Numbered from the stretch's first letter, positions 31,774 to 42,022 are shown. The stretch is 64,000 bases of DNA from Escherichia coli (GCA_021307345.1 CP089930.1:4340001-4404000), one strand, 5' to 3'. The notes: generated by a model from the letters alone, not told the origin. Program-made: numbers and translations.

Positions 31774-31953
31774 TTACTCGTCTTCATCCTCAAAACGCGC
31801 CACAATCCGCTCGCCGGAATGGTTGGCGCGTAACTCTTCAGCTACCAGTGCGATTGCCTGACCGCTGCTCATCCCCTGTGCCATCAGTTCCTGAATACGC
31901 TCAACGGCTTTTTGCTGCTGTTCATGGGTGAGTGAAGGTAAACCTGCAAACAT
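31774..31953 (-). CDS. yoaH: UPF0181 family small protein YoaH
   Basis: This 59-residue protein starts [17 protein letters not shown] and ends in the acidic tail FEDEDE. It matches the UPF0181 family, small helical cytosolic proteins of unknown function. The ATG at 31951-31953 has CAGGAGTTAAC upstream, a strong ribosome-binding site. It is divergent from pabB, with 73 bases between the two starts. Confidence 0.93.
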
Positions 31954-32026
31954 TGTTAACTCCTGCTAAATTGTTGGCGCTAATTATTTCATGCTACCCG
32001 GCACATAGCCAGTAGAGTCAGGACTG

Positions 32027-33388
32027 ATGAAGACGTTATCTCCCGCTGTGATTACTTTACCCTGGCGTCAGGACGCCGCTGAATTTTATTTTTCCCGCTT
32101 AAGCCACCTGCCATGGGCGATGCTTTTGCACTCTGGCTATGCCGAGCATCCGTATAGCCGCTTTGATATTGTGGTGGCAGACCCGATTTGCACCTTAACA
32201 ACTTACGGCGGTGAAACTGTTTTGTGTAAAGGCGAAACCCGCACAACAACCGCTGACGATCCGTTAACAGTACTCCAGCAGGCGCTGGAGCGTGCAAACA
32301 TTCACCCGCCGCATAACGATGATTTGCCATTTCAGGGTGGCGCGCTGGGTTTATTTGGTTACGATCTGGGTCGCCGTTTTGAGTCACTGCCAGAAGTGGC
32401 GCAGAGAGATATCGACCTGCCTGATATGGCGGTAGGTATTTACGACTGGGCACTGATTGTCGACCACCAGCGCCAGGCTGTTTCTTTGCTGAGTCATGAT
32501 GATGTCAATGCCCGTCAGGCCTGGCTGGAAAACCAGCAAATCACACCGCAGGGTGATTTTGCGCTAACCTCAGCCTGGCAATCTAATATGAGCCGCGAAC
32601 AGTATGGCGAAAAATTTCGTCAGGTGCAGGAATATTTGCACAGTGGCGACTGTTACCAGGTGAATCTCGCCCAGCGTTTTCAGGCTACCTATTGCGGTGA
32701 TGAATGGCAGGCATTCGTTCAGCTTAATCAGGCCAATCACGCGCCGTTTAGTGCATTTCTGCGTCTGGAACAAGGCACAATTTTAAGCCTCTCGCCAGAG
32801 CGTTTTATTCTTTGTGATGACGGTGAGATCCAGACCCGTCCGATTAAAGGCACACTGCCACGTCTGCCCGCTCCTCTGGAAGATAGCAAACAGGCAGAAA
32901 AACTGGCGAACTCGCCAAAAGATCGCGCTGAAAACCTGATGATTGTTGATTTAATGCGTAATGATATTGGTCGCGTTGCGGTGCCTGGTTCAGTAAAAGT
33001 GCCGGAACTGTTTGTGGTGGAACCTTTTCCCGCTGTGCACCACCTGGTGAGCACCATTACAGCTCAACTACCCGAACAACCTCATGCCAGCGATCTGCTG
33101 CGCGCGGCTTTTCCTGGTGGCTCAATCACCGGGGCACCGAAAGTTCGGGCAATGGAAATTATCGATGAACTGGAACCGCAGCGACGCAACGCCTGGTGCG
33201 GAAGCATTGGCTATTTGAGCTTCTGTGGCAATATGGATACCAGCATCACTATCCGCACGCTGACTGCCATTAACGGTCAAATTTACTGTTCTGCGGGCGG
33301 CGGTATTGTCGCCGATAGTCAGGAAGAAGCGGAATATCAGGAAACTTTTGATAAAGTTAATAGGATATTACGCCAACTGGAGAAGTAA
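32027..33388 (+). CDS. pabB: Aminodeoxychorismate synthase component I
   Basis: The 453-residue enzyme converts chorismate with ammonia from PabA to 4-amino-4-deoxychorismate in folate biosynthesis. It has the anthranilate synthase I-type N-terminal domain and the chorismate-binding domain with the PIKGT motif (the catalytic lysine, near 274), the DLMRNDIGRV segment and the C-terminal GGIVADSQEEAEYQET motif. A tandem arrangement with nudL follows after 3 bases, so the two are co-transcribed. Confidence 0.97.
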   Translation: MKTLSPAVITLPWRQDAAEFYFSRLSHLPWAMLLHSGYAEHPYSRFDIVVADPICTLTTYGGETVLCKGETRTTTADDPLTVLQQALERANIHPPHNDDLPFQGGALGLFGYDLGRRFESLPEVAQRDIDLPDMAVGIYDWALIVDHQRQAVSLLSHDDVNARQAWLENQQITPQGDFALTSAWQSNMSREQYGEKFRQVQEYLHSGDCYQVNLAQRFQATYCGDEWQAFVQLNQANHAPFSAFLRLEQGTILSLSPERFILCDDGEIQTRPIKGTLPRLPAPLEDSKQAEKLANSPKDRAENLMIVDLMRNDIGRVAVPGSVKVPELFVVEPFPAVHHLVSTITAQLPEQPHASDLLRAAFPGGSITGAPKVRAMEIIDELEPQRRNAWCGSIGYLSFCGNMDTSITIRTLTAINGQIYCSAGGGIVADSQEEAEYQETFDKVNRILRQLEK

Positions 33389-33391
33389 GAC

Positions 33392-33970
33392 GTGGACTAC
33401 CGTAGCCTGACGCTTGATGATTTTTTATCGCGCTTTCAACTTTTACGCCCGCAAATAAACCGGGAAACCTTAAATCATCGTCAGGCTGCCGTATTAATCC
33501 CTATCGTTCGCCGATCGCAGCCGGGGTTATTGCTCACTCAACGTTCTATTCATCTGCGCAAACACGCCGGACAGGTGGCGTTTCCTGGTGGTGCAGTAGA
33601 TGACACTGATTCGTCAGTTATTGCCGCTGCGTTGCGCGAAGCCGAAGAAGAGGTTGCTATCCCCCCTTCCGCCGTCGAAGTTATCGGCGTGCTGCCGCCC
33701 GTCGATAGCGTAACGGGCTACCAGGTAACGCCAGTGGTTGGCATTATCCCACCTGATTTACCTTATCGTGCCAGTGAAGATGAAGTTTCCGCAGTGTTTG
33801 AAATGCCGCTCGCCCAGGCATTACATCTGGGTCGTTATCACCCGTTAGATATCTACCGCCGTGGTGATTCACATCGGGTATGGCTTTCCTGGTACGAACA
33901 GTATTTTGTATGGGGAATGACCGCAGGCATAATTCGTGAGCTGGCGCTGCAAATTGGTGTGAAATCCTGA
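33392..33970 (+). CDS. nudL: Nudix hydrolase NudL
   Basis: The 192-residue protein is a putative CoA or short-chain nudix pyrophosphohydrolase. The Nudix box runs from Gly66-Gly67 through R82-E-A-E-E-E87-V, with the metal-binding glutamates in place. The start is GTG at 33392, three bases after the pabB stop, indicating coupling. Substrate specificity is not proven; the family includes peroxisomal and mitochondrial CoA diphosphatases. Confidence 0.95.
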   Translation: MDYRSLTLDDFLSRFQLLRPQINRETLNHRQAAVLIPIVRRSQPGLLLTQRSIHLRKHAGQVAFPGGAVDDTDSSVIAAALREAEEEVAIPPSAVEVIGVLPPVDSVTGYQVTPVVGIIPPDLPYRASEDEVSAVFEMPLAQALHLGRYHPLDIYRRGDSHRVWLSWYEQYFVWGMTAGIIRELALQIGVKS

Positions 33971-34153
33971 CTATACTTATCTTTACATCTACAAAACACT
34001 ACTTGAGACAATCATCGCAATATTAGTTAAATCGCGGTTTTTGATTAGTTTAATTCATGTGAATAGTTAAGCCTGTCGCCGCGTTCCCTCTTACACTATG
34101 CGTTGTTATTAGTTCGTTACTGGATGTCCAGTCACCTTGTCAGGAGTATTATC

Positions 34154-35518
34154 GTGATTAGTCTATTCGACATGTTTAAGGTGGGGATTGGTCCCTCATC
34201 TTCCCATACCGTAGGGCCTATGAAGGCAGGTAAACAGTTCGTCGATGATCTGGTCGAAAAAGGCTTACTGGATAGCGTTACCCGCGTTGCCGTGGACGTT
34301 TATGGTTCACTGTCGCTGACGGGTAAAGGCCACCATACCGATATCGCCATTATTATGGGTCTTGCAGGTAACGAACCTGCCACCGTGGATATCGACAGTA
34401 TTCCCGGTTTTATTCGCGACGTAGAAGAGCGCGAACGCCTGCTGCTGGCGCAGGGACGGCATGAAGTGGATTTTCCGCGTGACAACGGTATGCGTTTTCA
34501 TAACGGCAACCTGCCGTTGCATGAAAACGGTATGCAAATCCATGCTTATAACGGTGATGAAGTCGTCTACAGCAAAACTTATTATTCCATCGGCGGCGGC
34601 TTTATCGTCGATGAAGAACATTTTGGTCAGGATGCCGCAAACGACGTGAGCGTGCCGTATCCGTTCAAATCCGCCACTGAGCTGCTGGCGTACTGTAATG
34701 AAACTGGCTATTCCCTTTCCGGTCTGGCAATGCAAAACGAACTGGCGCTGCACAGCAAAAAAGAGATCGATGAATATTTTGCTCATGTCTGGCAAACCAT
34801 GCAGGCATGTATCGATCGCGGAATGAATACCGAAGGCGTATTGCCTGGCCCGCTGCGTGTTCCACGCCGTGCGTCTGCCCTGCGCCGGATGCTGGTTTCC
34901 AGCGATAAACTGTCTAACGATCCGATGAATGTCATCGACTGGGTAAATATGTTTGCGCTGGCGGTAAACGAAGAAAACGCCGCCGGTGGTCGCGTGGTAA
35001 CTGCACCAACCAACGGAGCCTGCGGCATCGTTCCGGCAGTGCTGGCTTACTATGACCACTTTATTGAATCGGTCAGCCCGGACATCTATACCCGTTACTT
35101 TATGGCGGCCGGGGCAATTGGCGCATTATATAAAATGAATGCCTCTATTTCCGGTGCTGAAGTGGGTTGTCAGGGCGAAGTGGGTGTTGCCTGTTCAATG
35201 GCTGCTGCGGGTCTTGCAGAACTGTTGGGCGGTAGCCCGGAACAGGTTTGTGTGGCGGCGGAAATTGGCATGGAACACAACCTTGGTCTGACTTGTGACC
35301 CGGTTGCAGGTCAGGTTCAGGTGCCGTGCATTGAACGTAACGCCATTGCCTCTGTGAAAGCGATCAATGCTGCACGCATGGCCTTACGCCGCACCAGTGC
35401 ACCGCGCGTCTCGCTGGATAAGGTCATCGAGACAATGTACGAAACAGGTAAGGACATGAACGCCAAATACCGTGAAACCTCTCGCGGCGGTCTGGCAATT
35501 AAAGTCCAGTGTGACTAA
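34154..35518 (+). CDS. sdaA: L-serine deaminase I
   Basis: The 454-residue enzyme deaminates L-serine to pyruvate and ammonia using an oxygen-labile [4Fe-4S] cluster. The N-terminal half is the beta domain ([12 protein letters not shown] near residue 15) and the C-terminal half the alpha domain with the conserved cysteines in [17 protein letters not shown] and [14 protein letters not shown]. The start is GTG at 34154, preceded by AGGAG; the frame is open 17 codons further up. In K-12 it is induced by leucine and glycine through Lrp. A terminator follows. Confidence 0.97.
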   Translation: MISLFDMFKVGIGPSSSHTVGPMKAGKQFVDDLVEKGLLDSVTRVAVDVYGSLSLTGKGHHTDIAIIMGLAGNEPATVDIDSIPGFIRDVEERERLLLAQGRHEVDFPRDNGMRFHNGNLPLHENGMQIHAYNGDEVVYSKTYYSIGGGFIVDEEHFGQDAANDVSVPYPFKSATELLAYCNETGYSLSGLAMQNELALHSKKEIDEYFAHVWQTMQACIDRGMNTEGVLPGPLRVPRRASALRRMLVSSDKLSNDPMNVIDWVNMFALAVNEENAAGGRVVTAPTNGACGIVPAVLAYYDHFIESVSPDIYTRYFMAAGAIGALYKMNASISGAEVGCQGEVGVACSMAAAGLAELLGGSPEQVCVAAEIGMEHNLGLTCDPVAGQVQVPCIERNAIASVKAINAARMALRRTSAPRVSLDKVIETMYETGKDMNAKYRETSRGGLAIKVQCD

Positions 35519-35527
35519 TACTTTTCT

Positions 35528-35558
35528 TTCGCCCATCTGCAACGGATGGGCGAATTTC
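35528..35558 (+). terminator. Intrinsic terminator of sdaA
   Basis: A perfect 10-bp stem (ttcgcccatc / gatgggcgaa) with a 7-nt loop ends in tttctc, 9 bases after the sdaA stop. Confidence 0.8.
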
Positions 35559-35647
35559 TCCCGCTTTCTCGTCTGCTGTAAATTTCCCCACTACACTTCC
35601 ACTGTTGCGTCAGGCGTTTGTTGCCATGCGCTTACAGGGCGGCCCGC

Positions 35648-37246
35648 ATGCAAAAAGCACAACGGATCATTAAAACCTATCGCCGTAATCGAATGATTGT
35701 TTGTACAATTTGCGCACTTTTTACGCTTGTAGCGACACTAAGCGTGCGGTTTATTTCACAGCGTAACTTAAATCAACAGCGGGTGATCCTCTTCGCCAAT
35801 CACGCTGTTGAAGAGCTGGATAAAGTCTTGCAGCCCCTTCAGGAAGGACGCGAGCTTTTACTTCCGTTGATTGGCCTTCCCTGCTCAGTCGCTCATTTGC
35901 CTCTACGCAAGCAGGCCGCAAAACTGCAAACCGTGCGTTCTATTGGTCTGGTTCAAAACGGTACGCTCTATTGCTCCAGTATTTTTGGCTATCGAAATGT
36001 CCCTGTTTATGATATTCAAGCCGATTTGCCTGCCCCACGGCCTCTTCTGCGTCTTTCCACCGATCGCGTGTTGATTAAAGGTAGCCCAGTGCTGATCCAG
36101 TGGTATCCCTTGTCATCACATAGCGGTGATGGCGTTCTGGAGATGATCAACATTGGGTTATTGACGACGATGTTACTGGAGCCGCAGTTGCCGCAAATTA
36201 GAAACGCCAGCCTGACGGTGGCCGATCGCCATTTACTCTATGATGACGGTCTGGTTGATTCTTTACCTCCGCTTAATGGCAATGAACGTTACCAGGTTTC
36301 ATCGCAAAATTTTCCTTTTACCATTAGCGTCAGCGGACCTGGTGCGACGCAACTGGCGTTGCATCATCTTCCCAGCCAGCTCCCGCTGGCTGTACTGTTG
36401 AGTTTACTGGTGGGTTATGTTGCATGGCTTGCAACCGCACACAGAATGAGTTTTTCGCGCGAAATTAATCTTGGCCTTGCGCAACATGAGTTCGAGCTAT
36501 TCTGTCAACCTTTACTAAACGCACGTAGTCAGCAATGTATTGGCGTAGAGATATTGCTGCGCTGGAATAACCCACGTCAGGGTTGGATCTCGCCGGATGT
36601 GTTTATCCCTATTGCGGAAGAACATCACCTGATAGTGCCGCTTACCCGTTATGTGATGATGGAAACCATCCGTCAAATCCACGTTTTTCCAATAAGCAAC
36701 CAGTTTCACATTGGGATTAACGTCGCCCCCAGCCATTTTCGCCGTGGCGTGCTGTTGAAAGATCTTAATCAGTACTGGTTCAGTGCTCACCCGATTCAGC
36801 AACTCATCCTTGAAATAACCGAGCGCGATGCCTTACTGGATGTTGATTATCGGATTGCCCGCGAACTGCATCGTAAAAACGTCAAACTGGCGATTGATGA
36901 TTTCGGCACCGGCAACAGTTCGTTTTCCTGGCTGGAAACGTTACGCCCTGACGTCCTGAAAATTGATAAGTCATTCACCGCTGCAATTGGTTCAGACGCG
37001 GTTAACTCGACGATAACCGATATCATCATTGCGTTGGGGCAAAGACTGAATATTGAACTGGTGGCGGAGGGCGTAGAAACGCAAGAACAGGCAAAATATT
37101 TACGCCGTCATGGGGTGCATATTTTACAAGGATATTTGTACGCGCAACCAATGCCGCTGCGTGATTTCCCAAAATGGCTGGCGGGCAGCCAACCGCCGCC
37201 CGCCCGGCATAATGGGCATATCACGCCCGTTATGCCATTTCGTTAA
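35648..37246 (+). CDS. pdeD: c-di-GMP phosphodiesterase PdeD
   Basis: The 532-residue inner membrane protein has two membrane segments (about 15-35 and 235-258) flanking a periplasmic CSS-motif redox sensor domain, then a cytoplasmic EAL domain. The signature is a variant, EIL, at 301-303, and IDDFGTGNSS starts at 416, with the acidic metal ligands in place, so hydrolysis of c-di-GMP is expected. The ATG at 35648 lies 30 bases inside an open frame. The periplasmic part differs from K-12 YoaD as I remember it at many positions, more than the neighbouring genes do. Confidence 0.94.
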   Translation: MQKAQRIIKTYRRNRMIVCTICALFTLVATLSVRFISQRNLNQQRVILFANHAVEELDKVLQPLQEGRELLLPLIGLPCSVAHLPLRKQAAKLQTVRSIGLVQNGTLYCSSIFGYRNVPVYDIQADLPAPRPLLRLSTDRVLIKGSPVLIQWYPLSSHSGDGVLEMINIGLLTTMLLEPQLPQIRNASLTVADRHLLYDDGLVDSLPPLNGNERYQVSSQNFPFTISVSGPGATQLALHHLPSQLPLAVLLSLLVGYVAWLATAHRMSFSREINLGLAQHEFELFCQPLLNARSQQCIGVEILLRWNNPRQGWISPDVFIPIAEEHHLIVPLTRYVMMETIRQIHVFPISNQFHIGINVAPSHFRRGVLLKDLNQYWFSAHPIQQLILEITERDALLDVDYRIARELHRKNVKLAIDDFGTGNSSFSWLETLRPDVLKIDKSFTAAIGSDAVNSTITDIIIALGQRLNIELVAEGVETQEQAKYLRRHGVHILQGYLYAQPMPLRDFPKWLAGSQPPPARHNGHITPVMPFR

Positions 37247-37249
37247 TGA

Positions 37250-38806
37250 TTATTCGTCTTCGTCGTGCGCCAGTTGCTCTTTAACAATACGAACCAGGTC
37301 AACACGATAATCGTTAGCTTCAACAATGGTAATATGCAACGGCCCTACGTTAATCACATCGCCCGCACGCGGGATGTGACCATTTGCAGAAATCACCAGA
37401 CCTGCGACCGTCGCGATATCATCGTCATCAGCAAGGTGCTCAACATCAAGCGCCTGCTGTAAGGCGTGGAGGTCTGTACCACCTTTTACCAGCCAGCCGT
37501 CGCCGTCGGTAATGATTTCCGGCGTTTCATCAGCATCCGGGAACTCACCGGCAATGGCTTCCAGCACATCCAGAGGCGTAACCAGACCTTGCACCACACC
37601 AAACTCGTTGGTCACGATCACAAAACTACCGCGAGCGCGACGCAGCACGCCCAGCAGATTGATCGGATCGAGGGTTTCCGGAACGATAATCGCCGGAGAC
37701 GCCGAAGCAATCGCCGCTACATCAACGCCCTCTTCCAGTGCCACCAGCAGTTCTTTCGCACGCACGATACCGATGATTTCATCCAGCTCTCCGCGACATA
37801 CCGGGAACAGGCTATGTGGAGAAGAAAGCAACTGCTCACGGATTTCATCGACACTAAGGTTAGCGTCAACCCAGCTGATTTCGCCGCGCGGCGTCATAAT
37901 CCCGCGCAGAGAGCGCGACGCCAGAGTCAGTACACCGTTAATCATGTATCGCTCTTCTTCGGCAAACGCACCTTCCGGCACCGGGATCGGCATCGGGTTA
38001 TCCGCATCATGCTGCACATTCGCCTGACGTTTACCGCCCATCAAACGCAGGATGGCATCAGCAGTACGTGCACGCAGCGGTAAAGTCGACTGGTGACGAA
38101 TAAAGTTACGGCGCGCAATTTGGTTAAATACTTCGATAATGATCGAGAAGCCAATCGCGGCATACAGGTAACCTTTCGGAATGTGGAAACCAAAGCCTTC
38201 TGCTACCAGACTCAGACCAATCATTAACAGGAAGCTCAGACAGAGCACCACTACCGTTGGATGCTGGTTAACGAATCGCGTCAGCGGTTTCGATGCCAGC
38301 AACATGACTGCCATCGCAATCACCACCGCTGCCATCATCACCGGCAGATGGTTGACCATCCCTACTGCAGTAATCACCGCATCCAGCGAGAAGACGGCAT
38401 CAAGGATGACAATCTGTGTTACGACCACCCAGAAACTGGCATAGCCTTTGCCATGACCAGAATCATGATCGCGGTTTTCCAGCCGTTCATGTAGCTCCGT
38501 TGTCGCTTTAAACAGCAAGAATATCCCCCCAAGCAACATAATCAGATCGCGGCCGGAGAAGGAAAAATCCATCACGGTAAATAGCGGTTTGGTCAGGGTG
38601 ACCATCCATGAAATCAGCGATAACAGTCCCAGACGCATGATCAGCGCCAGCGACAGCCCCAACAAACGTGCTTTATCACGTTGTTTTGGCGGCAGTTTAT
38701 CGGCAAGAATGGCGATAAAAACCAGGTTATCGATACCCAGCACGATTTCAAGAACGACAAGCGTGAGTAGCCCCGCCCAAATCGAGGGGTCCATTAAGAA
38801 TTCCAT
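37250..38806 (-). CDS. yoaE: TerC-family membrane protein with CBS and CorC domains
   Basis: The 518-residue protein has seven predicted N-terminal membrane helices of the TerC family (acidic DNLVF and [10 protein letters not shown] motifs), a tandem CBS pair (about 305-425) and a C-terminal CorC/HlyC transporter-associated domain. TerC relatives are implicated in metal, particularly manganese, handling at the membrane. CAGGAG precedes the ATG. It converges on pdeD with a 3-base gap. An upstream ORF overlaps its start by 13 bases on the same strand. Confidence 0.94.
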   Translation of the reverse strand: MEFLMDPSIWAGLLTLVVLEIVLGIDNLVFIAILADKLPPKQRDKARLLGLSLALIMRLGLLSLISWMVTLTKPLFTVMDFSFSGRDLIMLLGGIFLLFKATTELHERLENRDHDSGHGKGYASFWVVVTQIVILDAVFSLDAVITAVGMVNHLPVMMAAVVIAMAVMLLASKPLTRFVNQHPTVVVLCLSFLLMIGLSLVAEGFGFHIPKGYLYAAIGFSIIIEVFNQIARRNFIRHQSTLPLRARTADAILRLMGGKRQANVQHDADNPMPIPVPEGAFAEEERYMINGVLTLASRSLRGIMTPRGEISWVDANLSVDEIREQLLSSPHSLFPVCRGELDEIIGIVRAKELLVALEEGVDVAAIASASPAIIVPETLDPINLLGVLRRARGSFVIVTNEFGVVQGLVTPLDVLEAIAGEFPDADETPEIITDGDGWLVKGGTDLHALQQALDVEHLADDDDIATVAGLVISANGHIPRAGDVINVGPLHITIVEANDYRVDLVRIVKEQLAHDEDE

Positions 38807-39003
38807 GACAAGCTCCTGCTTAAGGAATAGCTATTCGGCGCCAGAAATAATGCAGCCGTAACGACAAAATGCAAACAAAAGGTGCGGCAAAAAATGCCAG
38901 AAAGGCAGGCGCTGAAAGGCCTGATGCTGAAATGACGTCGGTGACGATCCATACTGCGGGCTGCTGCCCCATACTCCTTGATTGTTAAACGGGAGTTAAA
39001 CAT
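38794..39003 (-). CDS. yoaL: Candidate small protein upstream of and overlapping yoaE
   Basis: A 69-codon ORF beginning [12 protein letters not shown] runs to 13 bases inside yoaE, in another frame, and has an arginine-rich middle and one hydrophobic stretch ([15 protein letters not shown]). K-12 has a reported small protein YoaL in this position, translationally coupled to yoaE; I am recalling this, not checking it. The ATG has a weak ribosome-binding site. The termination-reinitiation geometry with yoaE is what would be expected of coupling. Confidence 0.45.
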   Translation of the reverse strand: MFNSRLTIKEYGAAARSMDRHRRHFSIRPFSACLSGIFCRTFCLHFVVTAALFLAPNSYSLSRSLSWNS

Positions 39004-39269
39004 ATCAGAGAGAACTCTGATTTGGCAAAGATTTACCTTCCTTTGCAAACGAATGTAACGAGGGTATTTTACCTTTCGGAATTTTGCTAATCCAAAGTTA
39101 AATTACGGATCCTCATCACATAAAATATTTTTTTCGCTATCTAAAATAAATCGCGAAACGCAGGGGGTTTTTGGTTGTAACCCTTATCTGAATCGATTCG
39201 ATTGTGGACGACGATTCAAAAAATACATCTGGCACGTTGAGGTGTTAACAATAATAAAGGAGGTAGCAA
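38807..39269. other. 463-bp divergent yoaE / manX region
   Basis: The left part (to about 39003) is the yoaE leader with the overlapping ORF just described. The right part is the manXYZ promoter region with an Mlc-type palindrome at 39132-39158. I see no RNA gene and no riboswitch consensus upstream of yoaE. Confidence 0.6.
39132..39158. promoter_or_regulatory. Mlc operator candidate of manXYZ
   Basis: Arms tttcgctat and atcgcgaaa (one mismatch) flank a 9-bp AT-rich centre (ctaaaataa). This matches the position and form of the Mlc operator of the K-12 man operon as I remember it. Mlc represses manXYZ in the absence of glucose transport; cAMP-CRP activates, but I could not place a convincing CRP site. 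Confidence 0.55.
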
Positions 39270-40241
39270 GTGACCATTGCTATTGTTATAGGCACACATG
39301 GTTGGGCTGCAGAGCAGTTGCTTAAAACGGCAGAGATGCTGTTAGGCGAGCAGGAAAACGTCGGCTGGATCGATTTCGTTCCAGGTGAAAATGCCGAAAC
39401 GCTGATTGAAAAGTACAACGCTCAGTTGGCAAAACTCGACACCACTAAAGGCGTGCTGTTTCTCGTTGATACATGGGGCGGCAGCCCGTTCAATGCTGCC
39501 AGCCGTATTGTCGTCGACAAAGAGCATTATGAAGTGATCGCAGGCGTTAACATTCCAATGCTGGTGGAAACGTTAATGGCTCGTGATGATGACCCTGGCT
39601 TTGATGAACTGGTGGCGCTGGCAGTAGAAACAGGCCGTGAAGGCGTGAAAGCACTGAAAGCCAAACCGGTTGAAAAAGCAGCGCCAGCACCCGCCGCCGC
39701 CGCACCAAAAGCGGCTCCAACTCCGGCAAAACCAATGGGACCAAATGACTACATGGTTATTGGCCTTGCGCGTATCGACGATCGTCTGATTCACGGTCAG
39801 GTCGCTACCCGCTGGACCAAAGAAACCAATGTCTCCCGTATTATCGTTGTTAGTGATGAAGTGGCTGCGGATACCGTTCGTAAGACACTGCTCACCCAGG
39901 TTGCACCTCCGGGCGTAACAGCACACGTGGTTGATGTTGCCAAGATGATCCGTGTCTACAACAACCCGAAATATGCTGGCGAACGTGTAATGCTGTTATT
40001 CACCAACCCGACAGATGTTGAGCGCCTCGTTGAAGGCGGCGTGAAAATTACCTCTGTTAACGTTGGCGGTATGGCATTCCGTCAGGGTAAAACCCAGGTG
40101 AATAACGCGGTTTCGGTTGATGAAAAAGATATCGAAGCGTTCAAAAAACTGAATGCGCGTGGTATCGAACTGGAAGTCCGTAAGGTTTCCACCGATCCGA
40201 AACTGAAAATGATGGATCTGATCAGCAAAATCGATAAGTAA
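39270..40241 (+). CDS. manX: Mannose PTS enzyme IIAB
   Basis: The 323-residue cytosolic protein is the phosphotransfer component of the mannose PTS. The IIA domain carries the phospho-histidine His10 (MTIAIVIGTH), then an alanine-proline-rich hinge (about 134-155), then the IIB domain with its phospho-histidine near 175 (DDRLIHGQV). Phosphate passes from HPr to IIA to IIB to the sugar in the membrane. The start is GTG at 39270 with AAGGAGG upstream. It heads the manXYZ operon. Confidence 0.97.
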   Translation: MTIAIVIGTHGWAAEQLLKTAEMLLGEQENVGWIDFVPGENAETLIEKYNAQLAKLDTTKGVLFLVDTWGGSPFNAASRIVVDKEHYEVIAGVNIPMLVETLMARDDDPGFDELVALAVETGREGVKALKAKPVEKAAPAPAAAAPKAAPTPAKPMGPNDYMVIGLARIDDRLIHGQVATRWTKETNVSRIIVVSDEVAADTVRKTLLTQVAPPGVTAHVVDVAKMIRVYNNPKYAGERVMLLFTNPTDVERLVEGGVKITSVNVGGMAFRQGKTQVNNAVSVDEKDIEAFKKLNARGIELEVRKVSTDPKLKMMDLISKIDK

Positions 40242-40303
40242 CGTATTGTGTTGATTATCACTCAGTTTTCACACTTAAGTCTTACGTAAACAGGAGAAGT
40301 ACA

Positions 40304-41104
40304 ATGGAGATTACCACTCTTCAAATTGTGCTGGTATTTATCGTAGCCTGTATCGCAGGTATGGGATCAATCCTCGATGAATTTCAGTTTCACCGTCCGC
40401 TAATCGCCTGTACCCTGGTGGGTATCGTTCTTGGCGATATGAAAACCGGTATTATTATCGGTGGGACTCTGGAAATGATCGCACTTGGCTGGATGAACAT
40501 CGGTGCCGCAGTTGCGCCTGATGCCGCTCTGGCTTCCATCATTTCTACCATTCTGGTTATCGCTGGTCATCAGAGCATCGGTGCCGGTATCGCGCTGGCA
40601 ATCCCGCTGGCCGCTGCGGGTCAGGTGCTGACCATCATCGTTCGTACCATCACCGTTGCTTTCCAGCACGCTGCGGATAAGGCGGCTGATAATGGCAACC
40701 TGACGGCAATTTCCTGGATCCACGTTTCTTCTCTGTTCCTGCAAGCGATGCGTGTGGCTATCCCGGCCGTGATTGTTGCGCTGTCTGTAGGCACCAGTGA
40801 AGTTCAGAACATGCTGAACGCCATTCCGGAAGTGGTGACTAATGGTCTGAATATCGCCGGTGGCATGATCGTGGTGGTTGGTTATGCGATGGTTATCAAC
40901 ATGATGCGTGCTGGATACCTGATGCCGTTCTTCTACCTCGGCTTCGTAACCGCAGCATTCACCAACTTTAACCTGGTTGCTCTGGGTGTGATTGGTACTG
41001 TTATGGCAGTGCTCTACATCCAACTTAGCCCGAAATATAACCGCGTAGCCGGTGCGCCTGTTCAGGCTGCTGGTAACAACGATCTCGATAACGAACTGGA
41101 CTAA
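40304..41104 (+). CDS. manY: Mannose PTS enzyme IIC
   Basis: The 266-residue inner membrane protein is the IIC component of the mannose PTS channel, with several hydrophobic helices and glycine-rich turns (GVIGTVMAVLY). It forms the sugar translocation complex with ManZ. AGGAGAAG precedes the ATG. It follows manX by 62 bases and is followed by manZ at 12 bases. ManYZ is also a route for phage lambda DNA entry and a target of several bacteriocins in this family. Confidence 0.97.
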   Translation: MEITTLQIVLVFIVACIAGMGSILDEFQFHRPLIACTLVGIVLGDMKTGIIIGGTLEMIALGWMNIGAAVAPDAALASIISTILVIAGHQSIGAGIALAIPLAAAGQVLTIIVRTITVAFQHAADKAADNGNLTAISWIHVSSLFLQAMRVAIPAVIVALSVGTSEVQNMLNAIPEVVTNGLNIAGGMIVVVGYAMVINMMRAGYLMPFFYLGFVTAAFTNFNLVALGVIGTVMAVLYIQLSPKYNRVAGAPVQAAGNNDLDNELD

Positions 41105-41116
41105 CAGGTGAGCGAA

Positions 41117-41968
41117 ATGGTTGATACAACTCAAACTACCACCGAGAAAAAACTCACTCCGAGTGATATTCGTGGCGTCTTCCTGCGTTCTAACCTCTTC
41201 CAGGGTTCATGGAACTTCGAACGTATGCAGGCACTGGGTTTCTGCTTCTCTATGGTTCCGGCGATTCGTCGCCTCTATCCTGAGAACAACGATGCCCGTA
41301 AACAGGCGATTAAACGTCACCTCGAATTCTTTAACACCCAACCGTTTGTGGCGGCGCCAATCCTCGGCGTAACCCTGGCGCTGGAAGAACAGCGCGCTAA
41401 CGGCGCAGAGATCGACGACGGTGCTATCAACGGTATCAAAGTAGGTCTGATGGGGCCGCTGGCAGGCGTGGGCGACCCGATCTTCTGGGGTACGGTACGT
41501 CCGGTATTCGCGGCGCTGGGTGCCGGGATCGCAATGAGCGGCAGCCTGTTAGGTCCGCTGCTGTTCTTTATTCTGTTTAACCTGGTACGCCTGGCAACCC
41601 GTTACTACGGCGTAGCGTATGGTTACTCCAAAGGTATCGATATCGTTAAAGATATGGGTGGCGGCTTCCTGCAAAAACTGACGGAAGGGGCGTCTATTCT
41701 CGGCCTGTTTGTCATGGGGGCATTGGTTAACAAGTGGACACATGTCAACATCCCGCTGGTAGTCTCTCGCATCACCGACCAGACGGGTAAAGAGCACGTT
41801 ACCACTGTCCAGACCATTCTTGACCAGTTAATGCCAGGCCTGGTGCCGCTGTTGCTGACTTTCGCCTGTATGTGGCTGCTGCGCAAAAAAGTTAACCCTC
41901 TGTGGATCATCGTTGGCTTCTTCGTCATCGGTATCGCTGGTTACGCTTGCGGCCTGCTGGGACTGTAA
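41117..41968 (+). CDS. manZ: Mannose PTS enzyme IID
   Basis: The 283-residue inner membrane protein is the IID component, with the family motif FERMQALGFCFSMVPAIRRLYP near the N-terminus and hydrophobic helices in the C-terminal half. I chose the ATG at 41117 (MVDTTQTT) over an in-frame GTG at 41108, because AGGTGAGC gives good spacing and K-12 ManZ has this length. A strong terminator follows. Confidence 0.96.
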   Translation: MVDTTQTTTEKKLTPSDIRGVFLRSNLFQGSWNFERMQALGFCFSMVPAIRRLYPENNDARKQAIKRHLEFFNTQPFVAAPILGVTLALEEQRANGAEIDDGAINGIKVGLMGPLAGVGDPIFWGTVRPVFAALGAGIAMSGSLLGPLLFFILFNLVRLATRYYGVAYGYSKGIDIVKDMGGGFLQKLTEGASILGLFVMGALVNKWTHVNIPLVVSRITDQTGKEHVTTVQTILDQLMPGLVPLLLTFACMWLLRKKVNPLWIIVGFFVIGIAGYACGLLGL

Positions 41969-41984
41969 TACTGTTGTACACTAC

Positions 41985-42009
41985 CGGGGCCTATTGGCCC
42001 CGTTTTTTT
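41985..42009 (+). terminator. Intrinsic terminator of manXYZ
   Basis: A 7-bp GC-rich stem (cggggcc / ggccccg) with a 4-nt loop is followed by seven T residues, 16 bases past the manZ stop. Confidence 0.93.
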
Positions 42010-42022
42010 ATCTGGAGGATTA

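Noticed and set aside
34307-35059. 250-codon minus-strand ORF opposite sdaA
   Set aside because: Long antisense frames arise from biased codons of highly expressed genes; the sequence has no family features and lies wholly within sdaA.
38970-38972. Alternative ATG for a 50-codon ORF upstream of yoaE (frame starting MGQQPAVW)
   Set aside because: The AAGGAG is only one base before the ATG, too close for initiation, and the frame does not overlap yoaE.
39085-39125. CRP site at the manX promoter
   Set aside because: Only one half-site (tcaca) is good; the other matches at 2 of 5, so I did not list it.
40400-41134. 244-codon minus-strand ORF opposite manY
   Set aside because: His/Asn/Gln-rich composition is typical of an antisense frame over a membrane gene; no start signal.
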